Positions 24,845-37,080 of a stretch of DNA of 64,000 bases are shown here, one piece after another. A program made the position numbers and the translations under genes. The stretch lies in contig OY735224.1 of NCBI GenBank assembly GCA_963457665.1, positions 41,672,239 through 41,736,238 of the forward strand, in the 5' to 3' direction. The notes beneath the pieces are model-generated. The model was not told the DNA's origin. It made no database searches and was given only the letters and a program-made list of their open reading frames with translations. The DNA is from Thysanoteuthis rhombus. Its lineage: Eukaryota; Mollusca; Cephalopoda; Oegopsida; Thysanoteuthidae. Each line of letters begins with the position of its first letter. Position 1 is the stretch's first letter.

Positions 24845-25215
24845 CGTCAACCGGAACTGTCGAAATCTGAGTAGGATTCTTCATTTTTCACGTGGTTCTT
24901 TCTGCCAGGCTGGCTATATATGTATACTACTTATTGTCTTGGAAGGAAAAAAATCTAAATTCTCCTTCCGAAATCAGTTTTAAGTGGAATTTCAATTTAC
25001 AATGTAAGTTTATGCTAAATCAGCCAATCCATTTGTGTTCGTTAGTGTTCATGCTTGTTTTTGAATATTCATTCTTGTGATCATTACCCAAGTAACTTTT
25101 TCATCGATCAAACCCTTTTCAAATTTTTCAATTGATCATCCCTCAACACGTAGGCTGCCAAAATACGTCGGTCATGAGACGATTTCTATCAAGTTACTAA
25201 TTACTAAACAGATTT
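24845..25215 (+). repeat. Repeat A (unnamed ~400-bp family), copy 1
   Basis: Landmarks shared by the family, in order: GGAACTGTC near the start, CAATTTACAATGTAAGTTTA (25000), GTGTTCGTTAGTGTTCATGC, TTTTTCAATTGATCATCCC, GGCTGCCAAAATACGT, and GTCATGAGACGATTTCTATC at the end. No coding potential or Pol III boxes are evident. All recognised copies are on the plus strand. Confidence 0.65.
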
Positions 25216-25219
25216 GTAT

Positions 25220-26265
25220 TTTGATTCAATTGTATAGATGACTCAGTGAATGCTATTTATTGTTTGTCAGTTACAGTAATTTGTATCTCAAGTTTTTATT
25301 AATCCAACATAGATTCTTCGAAGTTTCGATTATTTCTATTACATGAGCTATGCAAGGTCATTCATGGAAGAGTGAATAGGCTATCAACTGCATCGTGAAA
25401 ACAGAAAAGTAAATTCGTTTGATTAAATGTTAAATGCTACTACACGTATACCTTGTTTAGTGTGGTTAATTCGTTCTAAAATTTTCCATCTGTTCAAAAC
25501 TGCACCGTCCAAAGTCTTATAATTTAATGTGTTTTTTCTTCCAGCCTGAACTTACTTACATTTATCTTTACGACAATGTCTTTGCCATTTCTACATTAAA
25601 AAAACCCGCTTTGATCAAAGCTGCACTACTCAACGATTTACTTTGTTATTCGAAAGAAAATATGTCTTGCAGAACTTATGATAATTATTTTTCAGTTTCT
25701 TGCGAGAAGAAAACAATCTACTGTTGTCTCAGGCAACATCTTGCTCCAAGTTTGGCATTCCCTCTTCCTTGTCACTTGATTCACATTGTTTACCACCGTT
25801 CCTTAAACTGACCAGAAAGAAGATAACATATCATCAGATATTCTGTCAGAATATTTACATATTCAGCTTTTATATTGTTCAATTTTCTAGTCAATCTCGT
25901 TCAACCGTTGGAGATTGGAACAAAAATACACATATTGTTTTGTTCAGAACAATAGAAAGTTGCCAAAACACAATCTGAGTCACTTTAATGCCCCCTCTAA
26001 TGCAGCCGAAATTGTGTCAGTCAATCATATTCACCCTCAAAGTGATTTCAATACACAAAGCATAGGCAGCCTTCTGGTGGACGCTGGCTCGATTCCTGCA
26101 GCAGCCCATGTCTTTAATTGTTGATTTTATTTAGTTACATTATCTTGACACACTGGCATATTCAACGTATAAAAGCGTTGGTTGGAGAACAGTTTCTACT
26201 ATAAACAATTCATTTATAATCATTCTTGTAATTATTGATTCCGTTAGACCATTCAATTTGATTCC
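25220..26265. other. Unassigned DNA, weak exon-like frame at 25527
   Basis: A 94-codon frame (25527-25811) is preceded by a splice-acceptor-like TTTTTTCTTCCAG, but has no motif. A box B-like TGGCTCGATTCCTGC at 26085-26099 suggests a SINE fragment. Confidence 0.35.
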
Positions 26266-26274
26266 CTAATGTTG

Positions 26275-26715
26275 TCAGCTTGGTCAACGGTGTTCAGTGG
26301 CCAATTTCAGGCGATCAGTTTTCTGTTTATGTCTCAAGTATGGTTTCTTCCTCACCACTCTCCAAACTAACCCAACTTTGTTTTATAAGTGGCGTCTTAT
26401 AGTTTTGCTGGAGATATCAATTCCTGGTACTTGTATTGTTGCCTAAAGATCGGATGATATTACATGAGGGTTTTTCTTATCCTCTTGTATAATCAACCCA
26501 AGTGTCTGCTGTGATACTTTACTTAGTCGTCCTGATCTTGGCTTGGTGATTTCAAACCTACTTGATTTCCTCTTATCTAGTATAGATATTTACGTAAAAA
26601 TTGACAATTTAGGGTTTGGGATATATAGCCTGTACGTCTTGTCTTGCTTAGGACAGCTTTACTATCCTCAGCCGTTGGGCTTTAGATATTACTTTAGACT
26701 TGCCAATGATACTAA
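26275..26715 (-). mobile_element. Tc1-type transposase, N-terminal remnant
   Basis: Minus strand encodes the DNA-binding half of a Tc1/mariner transposase: GKSKVISKAQRLRIVKLS (first helix-turn-helix, about 26670), EEIK, then KPRSGRLSKVSQQTLGLI (the GRPR-like hook plus second helix-turn-helix, about 26540), EDKKNPHVISSDL, DISSKTIRRHL and VRKKPYLRHKQK (about 26330). Several stops are present. The catalytic domain and inverted repeats are not seen. The remnant cannot be active. Confidence 0.88.
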
Positions 26716-26729
26716 CTGGAGAAATTAAA

Positions 26730-28560
26730 CATTACATCATCAGAAAATTTTGAGCACTTTTACAAACAGGAAGGCGTACAAATTACTTGTAGATGTCTTT
26801 TTATAGTTTTACTTTCGTATCTACTTTTTCTTAATGTACGGGAAAGGGTATAAAAAGACGTTATGGAATAGGTGCTTGTACTTCTGTCCCTAAAATATTA
26901 TTTAAGATACTATTTTAACAAAAACTGTGCAGTCTTTGGATTCATAACATTGAAAGTTAATCAGCACATTGGAACTTATTAAAGAGATAGATGATAAATA
27001 CTTCATATAAAATGCATGATTTATAAATCTACGATCCCAACTGTACATAATTCGCTAAAGAATTTATGGAAGAATGACAATGCTTTATCAACGAATTTGA
27101 AAAAAACCGAGGGTTCATTTCAATTAAATTATTATCATCTTTTAATTATTCAACATCATTTTATTCATTTTTTTGTAATCATACTATCATTCACCAAATG
27201 CCCGTCCGTCATTCTGTAATTGTAAACGATCAGAACTATGACTGCAAAATTTCTCTGGTTATAAATGTGATCCCTGAACAAGCTCTTGGCGAATTACGTT
27301 TTCAAAATACCCCTATTGGAACGTTTTGGATGGGTTGGGGTTCATTTTGCGATGGATATTCTTCCTAAAATTATCTATTAGTTCGGGTCCAGCAACGTTC
27401 ATGGTTTCATTATGATTCATTATCTCATTACATTTCACCAAACATCTGCTGGGCAGAAAATTGACACAGTGACTCGTGTTCAAATTCCGATTGAAACTTC
27501 TTTTACAGCTATTTACTCCACCAGTGATTGTAAATTCATTAGTTTTAAAAATCCTTCCTCAAGATTTTTTGAATTTGTCTTCCATCCCAAGCTATGGATA
27601 AAATATCATATGTCGAAGTGAGTGACGGGTGTTTATCGCCTTATCAGACATATAGATAATTTCGATATGTTAAGCTCGGATAAATATGGCTGAGGTGGTG
27701 GCCCACGTCATAGTCCTCCCTCACTTTACTTAATCAAATACTGTCTGATTTCCAACTAAAAACTTTTTAAATTATTTTCATAGAGATTTACTTTGACCGT
27801 AGATTTGAATTGATGCTAAAGGTTTCAAAATTGGACGGAGAGGGAATTATTTCTCCTTTTCCAGGGACTGTAAATGAATGGAAACTTTCCCCGCTTTGAG
27901 AGTATGAAAACCTTCAAGTGTAAGAAATGGTTGGGAAAATTTTTCAACCACTTTCAGTGGTCAGAATTTATTGAAGGCTTTTTTCTCCTTTGGTGGTTAA
28001 AAGTGACGAAAGCCTTCTCTCCCTCGAAAGGTCCAAACTAAAATAGAACTTTTTATATTTGCACATTCCCCCCAAGCAGCACCGGGTGTTATTGCTGGTT
28101 AGTATAATTTGTACAAACCTGAATCTTAAACAAATGGAACTAAGCCCTCAAATATATCATAAAAGCAGATTTGAGTACTTTATGCAACAACATCAAAAAG
28201 GTCGAGAATACTTCATGTGCCATCACTTGATTATGAAAATATTTTGACAAACACGTGTATTTTTATGGACATTGATATGAATGACGTTATCAAGAGACCA
28301 GATTGGCTGACAAGAGTAAATCATTTGATGTTTACGTCTAAGAGTAATTTTCCTAATTTCGTCAATGGAAATGCATCGTGTGCAAATATGTTGGTCATCA
28401 TTAATTTACTTCCTCCGAAATGAGACAAGAGCGTAAAACTCCGAACATTGAAATTTAACATTCAGAAATAATGGAATTTCGTTTTTGCAATTCGTATAGA
28501 TATCTCTGAATGGAATTGAAAACCTGTTTGTTACTAGGAATGCAAATTGTACAAAATCTG
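26730..28560. other. Unassigned AT-rich DNA
   Basis: No recognisable protein family, RNA or repeat. Frames are under 70 codons. Confidence 0.5.
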
Positions 28561-28565
28561 AAAAA

Positions 28566-28595
28566 GGAATGAAGTATCTGGAATATTGCACAAGA

Positions 28596-28667
<72 letters not shown>

Positions 28668-28697
28668 TCTTGTGCAATATTCCAGATACTTCATTCC
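28566..28697. repeat. 132-bp perfect palindrome with CT/AT/GA core
   Basis: The unique 32-base left arm starting GGAATGAAGTATCTGG is repeated exactly as its reverse complement at the right end, TCTTGTGCAATATTCC...CATTCC. The middle is (CT)n(AT)n(GA)n, itself self-complementary. The whole can extrude as a cruciform. A second (CT)n(AT)n(GA)n block follows at about 28700-28766. Confidence 0.95.
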
Positions 28698-28699
28698 CC

Positions 28700-28700
28700 C

Positions 28701-28767
<67 letters not shown>

Positions 28768-28768
28768 C
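28700..28768. repeat. (CT)n(AT)n(GA)n self-complementary microsatellite
   Basis: Second block of the same three-part design, next to the large palindrome. Confidence 0.95.
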
Positions 28769-28814
28769 TCGGGAGTGAGGTGTTTAGAGGCAAGGTTTAT
28801 TAATCCTTATAAGT

Positions 28815-28857
28815 AAATTGTCCAGACACGTTTCGGGATTCTTCCCATCATCATTGG
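28815..28857 (-). ncRNA. Hammerhead-ribozyme-like core
   Basis: Minus strand: ATGATGA (C of CUGAUGA changed to A), stem II GGGA/TCCC with an AGAA loop, then GAAAC followed by GTGTCTGGAC. The stem II fold is intact, but the cleavage-site side is not recognisable. It resembles the motif at 21621 (GAAACATGTCCGGA) and suggests a PLE terminal-repeat remnant. Confidence 0.45.
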
Positions 28858-29139
28858 TGTGTGCTGTGTGAGTGTGTATTGTATAAGTATATATACAATC
28901 TTTCATTTACACAAGAAGTCTGATTGAATACAACGGGCTGGGAATATCGTTTTGAATTTTTAAGTAGATTTTCTTGTTTTCTAACCATACCCTGAAATTC
29001 GATCTCTAGTGAGAAAACAAGGAAAACTACTGAAGTGATAAACACGACATTTTTTGTCTGTAATGTTCAATCAAACACACACACATGTAGTGAAAGAAAA
29101 AGAGAGAAAAATAGATAGATCGATGGATGTATATGTATG

Positions 29140-29180
29140 TAAGTATTTGTGTGTGTGTGTGTGTGTGTGTGTACGTGTGT
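29140..29180. repeat. (TG)n microsatellite
   Basis: About 15 TG units. Frames across it on both strands are artefacts. Confidence 0.9.
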
Positions 29181-29539
29181 ATGAATGGTTAGCACCGACA
29201 AAACTATCGATATTTTCAGTTGCAACATGTTGGATTGATATGAATTGATACAAATCATGTGAAGGTAGATAACAGACCTTCGAATGAACCATCACTGCCG
29301 TCTTTCCCCTACACTTAGTCTCTTTCCTGCTACTATTACCACAGATGGTGAACACATCGTTGAACCTATGGTTCTTGTTTTGTTGTTGAAGAAATAAACA
29401 CGTTAGGATATCAGCTGTTGCTTTGCATTCAATACAAACTGAGAGAAACTGTTAGTTTTGCAGACTATTGATAACGAGTGCAAACTTAGTTGAATGCAGA
29501 ATGTGCTGAAGCAGACATATCGATTACAAGAATATTGCA

Positions 29540-30180
29540 CGTCGTCATCATCATCATTATCATCATCATCGTCATCATCATCAGCGTCCATCTTCGAACA
29601 TAGACATTCCCCAAGATTAGCAAGACCTCTCTATCGTGGATGTAGCGGGGCCAGACCTTCTGAACTCATCCAGTTCGTCCTGCTATCTGTCGGGCCAGTT
29701 CAGCATGTGATCTCAGGGGATCCATGTAGTGAGTCGTTGTGTCCAGTAGCTGTCCGTCATCCTCATAACGTGACCAGCCCATTGCCATTTAGTTTTCTTA
29801 TGCATTCTACGATGTCTTTGATTTCTGCTTGTTCATTTCATATATTGTGCTGTCATGAGATTTCTCCACGTTTTCTGTTGTGCATAGTTTTCAGTTTAGA
29901 GATGAGACTTTCCATTAGGTCCATGTTTCAGCTCCATAGCTGACGATCAGGAGGATGCATTGATTATAGAGTCTCTTTTTTCGCACTAACGGAATTTCCT
30001 CATTCCTGAAGGTTGAGCTTGCACGGAAGAAAACTTGCCGACCTCAAGTGATTATTTGCTTGATTTCATCCCCTTCTGAGGATTTCATGGGGATTTGTTG
30101 TCTTTTTGTAAATGTAGTTGTCAACTTTCTAAAGTGCTGTGTCTTCGACTTTGATTCTTGTATCTCCAAATATATTTATT
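29540..30180 (-). mobile_element. RTE-type LINE, 5'-truncated
   Basis: Minus strand from the C-terminal RT region to the 3' end: VSYGAETWT (about 29940), then the decayed RDH..T.Q segment, AMGWSRYEDD (about 29775), and the 3' terminal GTCCA..GACGG equivalent. It ends in a (CAT)n tract at about 29545-29583 (a TGA tail on the element's own strand). Many stops. Confidence 0.85.
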
Positions 30181-30184
30181 ATAC

Positions 30185-31085
30185 ATGACATGACAGTTTT
30201 TTTTATATTTTGAATTTTTCATGCATTTTAGTAATATAAAGTTGTGTCTCTTTTAGTCATCCATATCTAACAGTCCCAGTTTATCCAAAGTATGGCCATT
30301 TTAGAGTTAGAAATCAACAGACATTGTTATTCATAATGATAGACACATATGAATTTGGGGTTAAGTATAAAAAATATGAAATGTGTTTTTGGTCTCTGGA
30401 CTTGTTATTTACAGCAAGAGATAGCATTAGTCATAGGGGGTAATTTACAGCTAAATAACAAAACAGAACTCCCTCTTTGTGACCAGAAACATCTTACGCC
30501 AAGATGCATATAATATCAGAGAAACATTTTATTACTTAATAGCAATAGAAAACAAAATTTCCACACATTGGAAAATAAGTGATACCTCAGTTTGGAATTT
30601 AAAAAGTTGAAAATAGTTCGAGATAGTGCACTTCTTGTCATTCTTTTAGTTTTATTAACTAACTTACATATTGGGGCTATGTTCTGTGGAGAGAAAAATA
30701 TCCACATAATTTTTTTTAGAGAGAAATTTTCAACTTCCCTGTTCTTGTTGCTTATAAGATCATTGTCCCAAGAGAATGATTGAAAGTGATACGAAAATTT
30801 TTATTGATAAGTGAATACGTCAAGATATATCGATAGCCTCAATGATATTAAGATTAGTGCTTATCGATGTAATGTAAACTAATCTTATCAAGCGTACAGC
30901 AACCTTACAAGCAATTTGTCACATGTCTGTCAGGTATTAAGAACTATCAAAATGATCCGGATTTTTTCTTACAAAGGACGGTCATATGATGATGATGATA
31001 AGAAGGATGAGGATGTTTTGATGCACGGAAAATGCCTGTGGCAACAGATGGAACCGAGATACAAGAAACAAATCAATCAAGATAA
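30185..31085. other. Unassigned DNA
   Basis: Contains a short (ATG)n run at about 30986-31000. No element was recognised. Confidence 0.45.
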
Positions 31086-31089
31086 TAAG

Positions 31090-31435
31090 CATAGATAACC
31101 GTACCAAATGTCTTGGAGTATTCGAATGAAACTCCCTGAAGCAAAGGGAAATGATGTGAAAATGAGGAAGAATTTGGAGAACTTTGGGAAATAGGAATTG
31201 AAATAAACCGTAAAACTTTAATAAAAGAGACGAACACATTCACAACACCGATGGTGAAGTAAACAGGACTCTTTCCAGACTGAACAAGTGAGGACATTCA
31301 ATAGATGGATCGAAGACCATGAACACTTTATGACCATACACAAGGTTCTCTAAGGATGACACAGTCTTTATGAAAAGAGAAAGTAACGAGGAAGAAGATT
31401 CATTGGCATCGTGGATTATGTTTTAATGACAAAAT
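31090..31435 (+). mobile_element. Decayed RLE-type LINE fragment (RT thumb and linker)
   Basis: Reads RTKCLGVFE (about 31095), corresponding to RYKYLGVLE of copy 2, and later MTIHKVL and FMKRESNEEEDS, corresponding to the linker segment between RT and endonuclease, with stops and frameshifts between. Neither RT core nor endonuclease is present. It is the most decayed RLE-LINE copy in the window. Confidence 0.6.
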
Positions 31436-31489
31436 AGGATTTGCAAAAAAAAAGCCTGGAACCTATGAATGAATAATGAAAATTACTTG

Positions 31490-32186
31490 AAAGCAAGAAG
31501 TAAAATCAAAAAATCTCTATACAGTGGAAATAATTTATAAAGAGCAAGAGAAATATGAAGGTATCAATAAGTATCAAATCATACGTGGGAGTATCAATAA
31601 GTATCAAATTATGTGTGAACGTGAATGATTTGAAGGAGAGGAAAATATTAATGTTTGTCGGGGGAATAGAAATAAGAAAAAAAAGGAGAGATTAATCTTT
31701 GTGAACGGGAAAATATAATATATATTATAATTCGCAACGAAAATATAATCTATATTATAATTCATGCGAGGCTGTCTACGGCAAATACAAAAGGAGAAAG
31801 GGGTTAATATGAACACACAAATACAAAAGTGGCAGAATTAAATAGGGGGAAAAATGGGAGATGAACCCGAGTGTAATGGAGTAAAAGTGAAAGAAATGGG
31901 GAATGAGTCTTGCAGGAAGAATAAAGATCAGAGGGAGAACAGAGAGATTAATGAAACAAACAGGGAAATATAATAAACAGATCAAATCGAGAACGATAAT
32001 TTCTGAAGAACAGGATAACAAGTTTGTTGCTATCAATCTTCCTTAACTTGATTCTCAAACTAAGAAATACATTTTTACAGCACACCAACACAGCACTCCA
32101 ATTACATAGGAATACGCATTGGTATATGATAGATCATAATTGGAATTTTTGGTATATATATGGCCATAATTGGCGTATGGAACTAT

Positions 32187-32230
<44 letters not shown>

Positions 32231-33640
32231 CTAGTTTTAAAAAAAACAATTTACATTAAGATAGTAAGGTTGATTTTTAATGATTCAATATTTATCAGCA
32301 AAAATGCTCGAAGTATTAGTACATTAGTACATTTCACTTATTTTATATGAGGCCATAACTGAAGAGAATCAGATTTATCTTGGTGTAACTGGCTATCTAT
32401 TTGTGTGTGTGTGTGTGCATGCGTGTTTGGAAACAATGTAAATTACATTATTGTGTTAGAATTACACACATCTGATTAATGGGACAAGTATACTTAAGTG
32501 GATCTGCTGTATACATCAAGAAACTTGACGAGAACAGTCACAAAATCTAGTGATAAAACTATGAGATTTGTAACCTTCCGGTGGAACAGACACAAAATTC
32601 ATACAGGAATCGTTCAAGGCTCGTAGTACATTTGAGTATTTGGAATATTATGCGCAAAACAAAGTTTGCAAACCAGAGGGAAAAAGAAACATTGCTCTTT
32701 CTTTAAAGAGGAAATATTACGAATAGAGGAAAACAAATTAACATGAACTTCATAAGATATTTGTTTCCCTCCATTGCCCGTAAATCGATATCGGGGCTGG
32801 TGAATCTATGAAGAAATGATTTGAATATACAAGTGCCAATCGACTTAGCTTGATCTTAAAAGAGCGGCAGTTGCCATGGTGACGGACCATGCACTCAATA
32901 CGAAGCTCGCAAGCACATGTTTGGTTTCCTTTGTTTTGGAACTTTTGGGGAACATTTCAAAGGATGAATTAATTAGATAATAGATAGATAGATGCGTCTG
33001 TGAATAACTACGTATGTGTCCATGACAATCAGCTGAACTTGATATGCTCATTCAATCTTTATCTATCTATCTATCTATCCATTCATCTCAGTCTGTCCAT
33101 ATCTATTTATGGTACAATTCGAGATTTGGACTGTTTAATTGGATATTTCATCTTTATTTCAAGATATCTTATTCTATTTCAAAATACCACTTTTGTTGAA
33201 GATCCTTTTTGCCTGAGTACATGTGAAGTATGCATACATACTTGGTCGAAGAGTAACCCTTTTCCGATGCCAAAAGTATGATGGAAACGTCTAGATTTAT
33301 TATGACAAGATAGAGCGTGGTCGCATAGAAACCCTGCAGATGAATAGCTAGTTGCAGACACTTAATTAAAAAGACATCACCAGAAAGAAAATGAGAAAGG
33401 TTGATAAAACAAAAGATACAGTGTATAAGGATTCTAAGGGTGGAAGAGAGGAACGAGAGAGGAACGAGAGAAATCAAAAGAGGAATAGAAGAAAAAAAGA
33501 TGGGAGATCATATAGCCCCAGTGTCAGGTAAAAAGAGAGGGTAAGTAAATTTAGTAAAATAGATAGCAATAGGAAAAAAAAGAAAATCCGCTTGTAAGTA
33601 AGGAGAGCAGAGATTGATCTTCAGAAGAGAAGAGAACGGT
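31490..33640. other. Purine-rich DNA with short direct duplications and TA tract
   Basis: The plus strand is A/G-rich at 31490-32010 and 33380-33640. Two short tandem duplications are visible: AGTATCAATAAGTATCAAAT at 31559 and 31591, and a TATATTATAATTC unit at 31719 and 31749. (TA)n lies at about 32190-32226 and a TATC run at 33061-33080. No gene was seen. Confidence 0.55.
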
Positions 33641-33914
33641 AAGATAGAGTGACTGGGTCGGGCTGGATGCTGGTCCATGGCAATCAGAAGACTGATTAAC
33701 TGGTCATCCCCTGCCTCTTTTTCTTTGTGCGAGAGAAGATTTTGTTTGGTCTTCAAGTGAAGACTATCTAAACATTTTCTGTCTGCTGAAGTGAAAAAAA
33801 ATAAATAGATAAAAGCTCGATTGAATCCTGACAAGAGTCGTACGTCTTTCATTTCTTACCTTGCTGCAGCCACAGTGTGCACACATGACAAGAGATGCAG
33901 AACGATACATAGTG

Positions 33915-34222
33915 GAAGTGCCCAACACTATTATCCTACATGGTCGAAATGCCCACCACCATTATCCTACATGGTCGAAATGCCCACCACCATTATCTTA
34001 CATGGTCACAATACCCACCATCATTATCGTACATGTTCAAAATGCCCACCATCATTGTCGTACATGTTCAAAATGCTCACTACCATTATTCCTACATGGT
34101 CGAAAATGCCCACCACCGTTATAGTACATGGTTGAAATGCCCATCACTATCATTACATTATATGTTTTCCCTACATGGTCGAAATGCCAACCACCATAAT
34201 TCTACATGGCCGAAATGCTCTC
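33915..34222 (+). repeat. 31-bp minisatellite, about 10 units
   Basis: Unit ATGCCCACCACCATTATC followed by CTACATGGTCGAA, repeated with point changes and a few indels. The last two units are disrupted. Because 31 is not a multiple of three, each unit shifts frame, and three overlapping open frames of about 90-100 codons appear; these are repeat artefacts. Confidence 0.92.
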
Positions 34223-34370
34223 CTCTATAGCCAAATCTTTATCCATCCATCTCAGTATGTATCTTTCTATCTATTCATCACAGCGTATTCTTATCTAAAC
34301 TGTCAACAATAACTGTCACCAAAACCGTCAGTATAGTTCTCTCCAGTTTTCAATTTGATCTGACTGACTA

Positions 34371-34404
<34 letters not shown>

Positions 34405-34714
34405 ATAGTCCTCTAAGAAGCCATGAAAACAGACAATAGGAGAATTATCAAATTGCTACAGATCTCAACATTTGTCACGTCTATTGAAAGCAGTATATAT
34501 TAGCAGGAGGGCTGAAAAGTCATGCTAAAGTACATGGAAATGCGCCCCAAGCTGTCTTGTGTCAATTTAGCGCCAGGTGTTCTAAAACCCAGCTTTGGTT
34601 AAAATGCCATGTCTCTTCTCGGCATAGTTGATTGATTATGTAGAGTGCCAACATTTCATGACCATACTAGAAATCCAGGTGGGAGCCATTATGTATGTAT
34701 ATATGTGTATATAT

Positions 34715-34800
34715 CCCAAATACGGGCCGTGCCAATGGAGCTAGAGGATTTCTAACGTATACTCATGTCAAAAAATCATTTTTCCACACATTGTCCCTTT
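34715..34800 (+). repeat. Repeat A, 5' part, copy 2
   Basis: GGGCCGTGCCAATGGAGCTA matches the AGACCGTACCAATAGAGCTT block of the copy at 39308. It stops where the RTE 3' tail (CATCAT) begins, so the RTE element inserted here. Confidence 0.5.
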
Positions 34801-34804
34801 GTTG

Positions 34805-35835
34805 AGTCACCATCATCATCATTATCATCAGCTCCCTAGCGTCCGTTGTTACACATTGACCTTCCCCAAGATTCGCCAGACCTTTCTATCATGGGCGTCG
34901 CGTGGCGAATACTTTCCGAGCTCGTCTAGTTCGTCAAGCCATCATATCTTGTCGGCCAAGAGTTTGCAGGTGATTTCTTGGGATTCTCATCGTGAGTTAT
35001 GATGCCCAGCAGCTGTCAGTCGTTCTCACAATATAACTAGCCCATTGCCATTTGAGTTTTTTAATGGATTCTATAATATCTATAACACCTATTTTCCCTC
35101 TATTATATTGTACTTGTAATGCCTTGTAATCTTTCCATGTTAAGTTGAACATGATTTTCTCATGGACACGTTCCATGGTTTTCTTTATATCAATGGTTTT
35201 CATCAATCTTTTGCTTTGGTTCTATGATCCAGTTTTATTAGTGATTATCGGAAAGGTGTTTACGCTTCTTTCCAAAACTACTGGGATTTTCTTGTTCTGC
35301 CATCCTAGAGTGATTCTTTGCTTGATTTTCTTCTTTTGTTGAGGACGTCATGAAGACTTGTTGTCCAAGCTAGATGTAGTGATCAACTTTCTTCAGTTCC
35401 ACGTTTTCGATTTTGATTGTTGTGTTTTTGTCTTCAGCATGTTGGTTATACATGGAATTTGTTTTACTAAAGATCATGTGAAGACCAGCTTCCTTGCTTT
35501 CTCCATTCGGTTTGCCTAGCAGTATTTGGAGGCCATGAAGGTTCCCAGTAAAAAAAACCCAAATAGATGGCGAATACGTAAGCAACCTCAGATTTGTATC
35601 TTAAAGCAGCCTGATGAAGGAAATGTTGTGTTGTTAGATAAGTTGCAGTACTCTGACATGCACGGGGTCTATGCTTTGTTTTATGATAGTATCAATACCA
35701 TTGGGATCTAGATTGAGTCAAAGGCCTCCTTGAAGTTGACCAATGCTATGGTGAGTGTCATTTTATTTTCTGCTACTTTCTCTTTTAGTTGATTTACCAA
35801 ATGGAGAAGCCAAATGATAGTGTCTTCATATCTCT
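34805..35835 (-). mobile_element. RTE-type LINE, RT segment to 3' end
   Basis: Minus strand in order: VNQLKEKVAENKMTLTIALV and NFKEAFDSI (the first catalytic box, with Asn in place of the usual Asp, about 35745), then a gap, VLERSVNTFPIITNKTGS, MKTIDIKKTMERVHEKIM with NLTWKDYKALQ (about 35200-35120), IIESIKKLKWQWASYIVR (about 35050), and the 3' end with a (CAT)n tract at 34808-34830. Part of the RT palm is deleted. It lies within a repeat-A copy. Confidence 0.85.
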
Positions 35836-35839
35836 CCAC

Positions 35840-36140
35840 ATATATCAATCTGTTCATATCTATATATCTCTTCAATTACTGTGATAGCCAATATATTGCA
35901 TATTGATGTTGTAGTGTATCGAGTGTATATTCAAAAAAATCAGATTATTTAGGGGTTTTGCAATCTAAAAATGCCAATACCATTGTGTTGCTTTCACCAA
36001 GCCCATCTCATTAAAAAAAGATTCACAACCTTTTGACATGCAGATGCATCGAAGCAGCTCTTATATCCTAATGTAATACACTAACTATTGTGAATATTAT
36101 TTCATTTCATCATTAGCAGGCGTCGGTTTTTCTAGTCCAT

Positions 36141-36198
<58 letters not shown>

Positions 36199-36235
36199 CA
36201 TTGTTTAAAACATTGTTTTGAAACTAGATTAATAT
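35840..36235. repeat. Unassigned DNA with (TA)n tract
   Basis: (TA)n at about 36147-36194. Nothing else recognised. Confidence 0.6.
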
Positions 36236-36239
36236 GTAA

Positions 36240-37080
36240 TCCCTCAAATGAAATAATATTCACCAAGATAAGAAATGATTACACTAAAGCCCGAAAGAAT
36301 GTTGGTTTTATCGAAACGAACTTTAAATATGATGAAAAAGTAAAATTCAATAAAAAAAACAAACAAAGCAATAACAAAGAAATAGAGGTGGGAAAATCAT
36401 CTGGTATACATCACCATTCAACCTACAAGCGAAAACTAACTAAACAAAAATATTCACCTCATCAATAGAAAGACACTTTCTCCCGAGCAACCCACTGAGT
36501 CTGATATTTAACAAGAACGAACTGAAAATTGGCTTCAGTTTTGTGGAAAATTTCAATCCACTCATCTCAGAACACAGCAATTGACTAATTAGATTTAATA
36601 CCAACAGTAAGAACATTAATGAAATAGGCTGCAATAATACAAAGAAAAAAAGATGCCGTTTGCAAAACAAATGTCTCAATTCAAATATCGTTTACCAAGC
36701 CGAAATATCAACCCAAGAAAAACCCCTAGAAGTGGAATATTATTTATGAATATCGAAAACATCATTTAAACTTAGATTAGCCAACCATATGTCATCTTTT
36801 ACTAATGAAAAATACAAAAATATTACATCACTGTCTACATATTATTGAAGAGGGAGCGAAAACGATTTCAAACCAGCAGTAGAATGGAAAATATCAAAAG
36901 CAAACACACATATGCAAAAATATTGAAACTACTTGTCACCTATGCGTAGATGAGAAATTTTAAATCCTTAGTTTTGCTAATAGGACAAAGAACATAGAAT
37001 AGAATTATTAGACAGGAAAAAATGAAATAGCGTTGAAATGCAAGCAACACTCAAAATTCCAATTAGCATAGCTCGATAAC
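36240..37080 (+). mobile_element. Penelope-like element, post-RT linker plus GIY-YIG remnant
   Basis: Plus strand: GRKIIWYTSPFNLQAKTN (about 36391), FTSSIERHFLPSNPLSLIF and NKNELKIGFSFVENFNPLIS (about 36455-36570), CNNTKKKRCRLQNKCLNS with NIVYQAEIS (about 36630-36710; the Cys/His-rich linker leading into the nuclease), FKLRLANHMSSFTNEKYKN (about 36770; the R-x-NH-x-SF helix of GIY-YIG), FKPAVEWKISK (about 36870), and ELLDRKNEIALKCKQHSKFQ at the C-terminus (about 37000-37070). It is the same type as the copies at 16.5 and 54.5 kb. Frame breaks make it inactive. Confidence 0.8.

Noticed and set aside
33915..34222. CRISPR-like array
   Set aside because: Units are contiguous, without unique spacers, the DNA is eukaryotic, and there are no cas genes. 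It is a minisatellite.
34370..34700. Mariner-type terminal repeat (GGCTGAAAAGTC at 34512)
   Set aside because: It recalls a mariner end, but I found no matching inverted end and no transposase.
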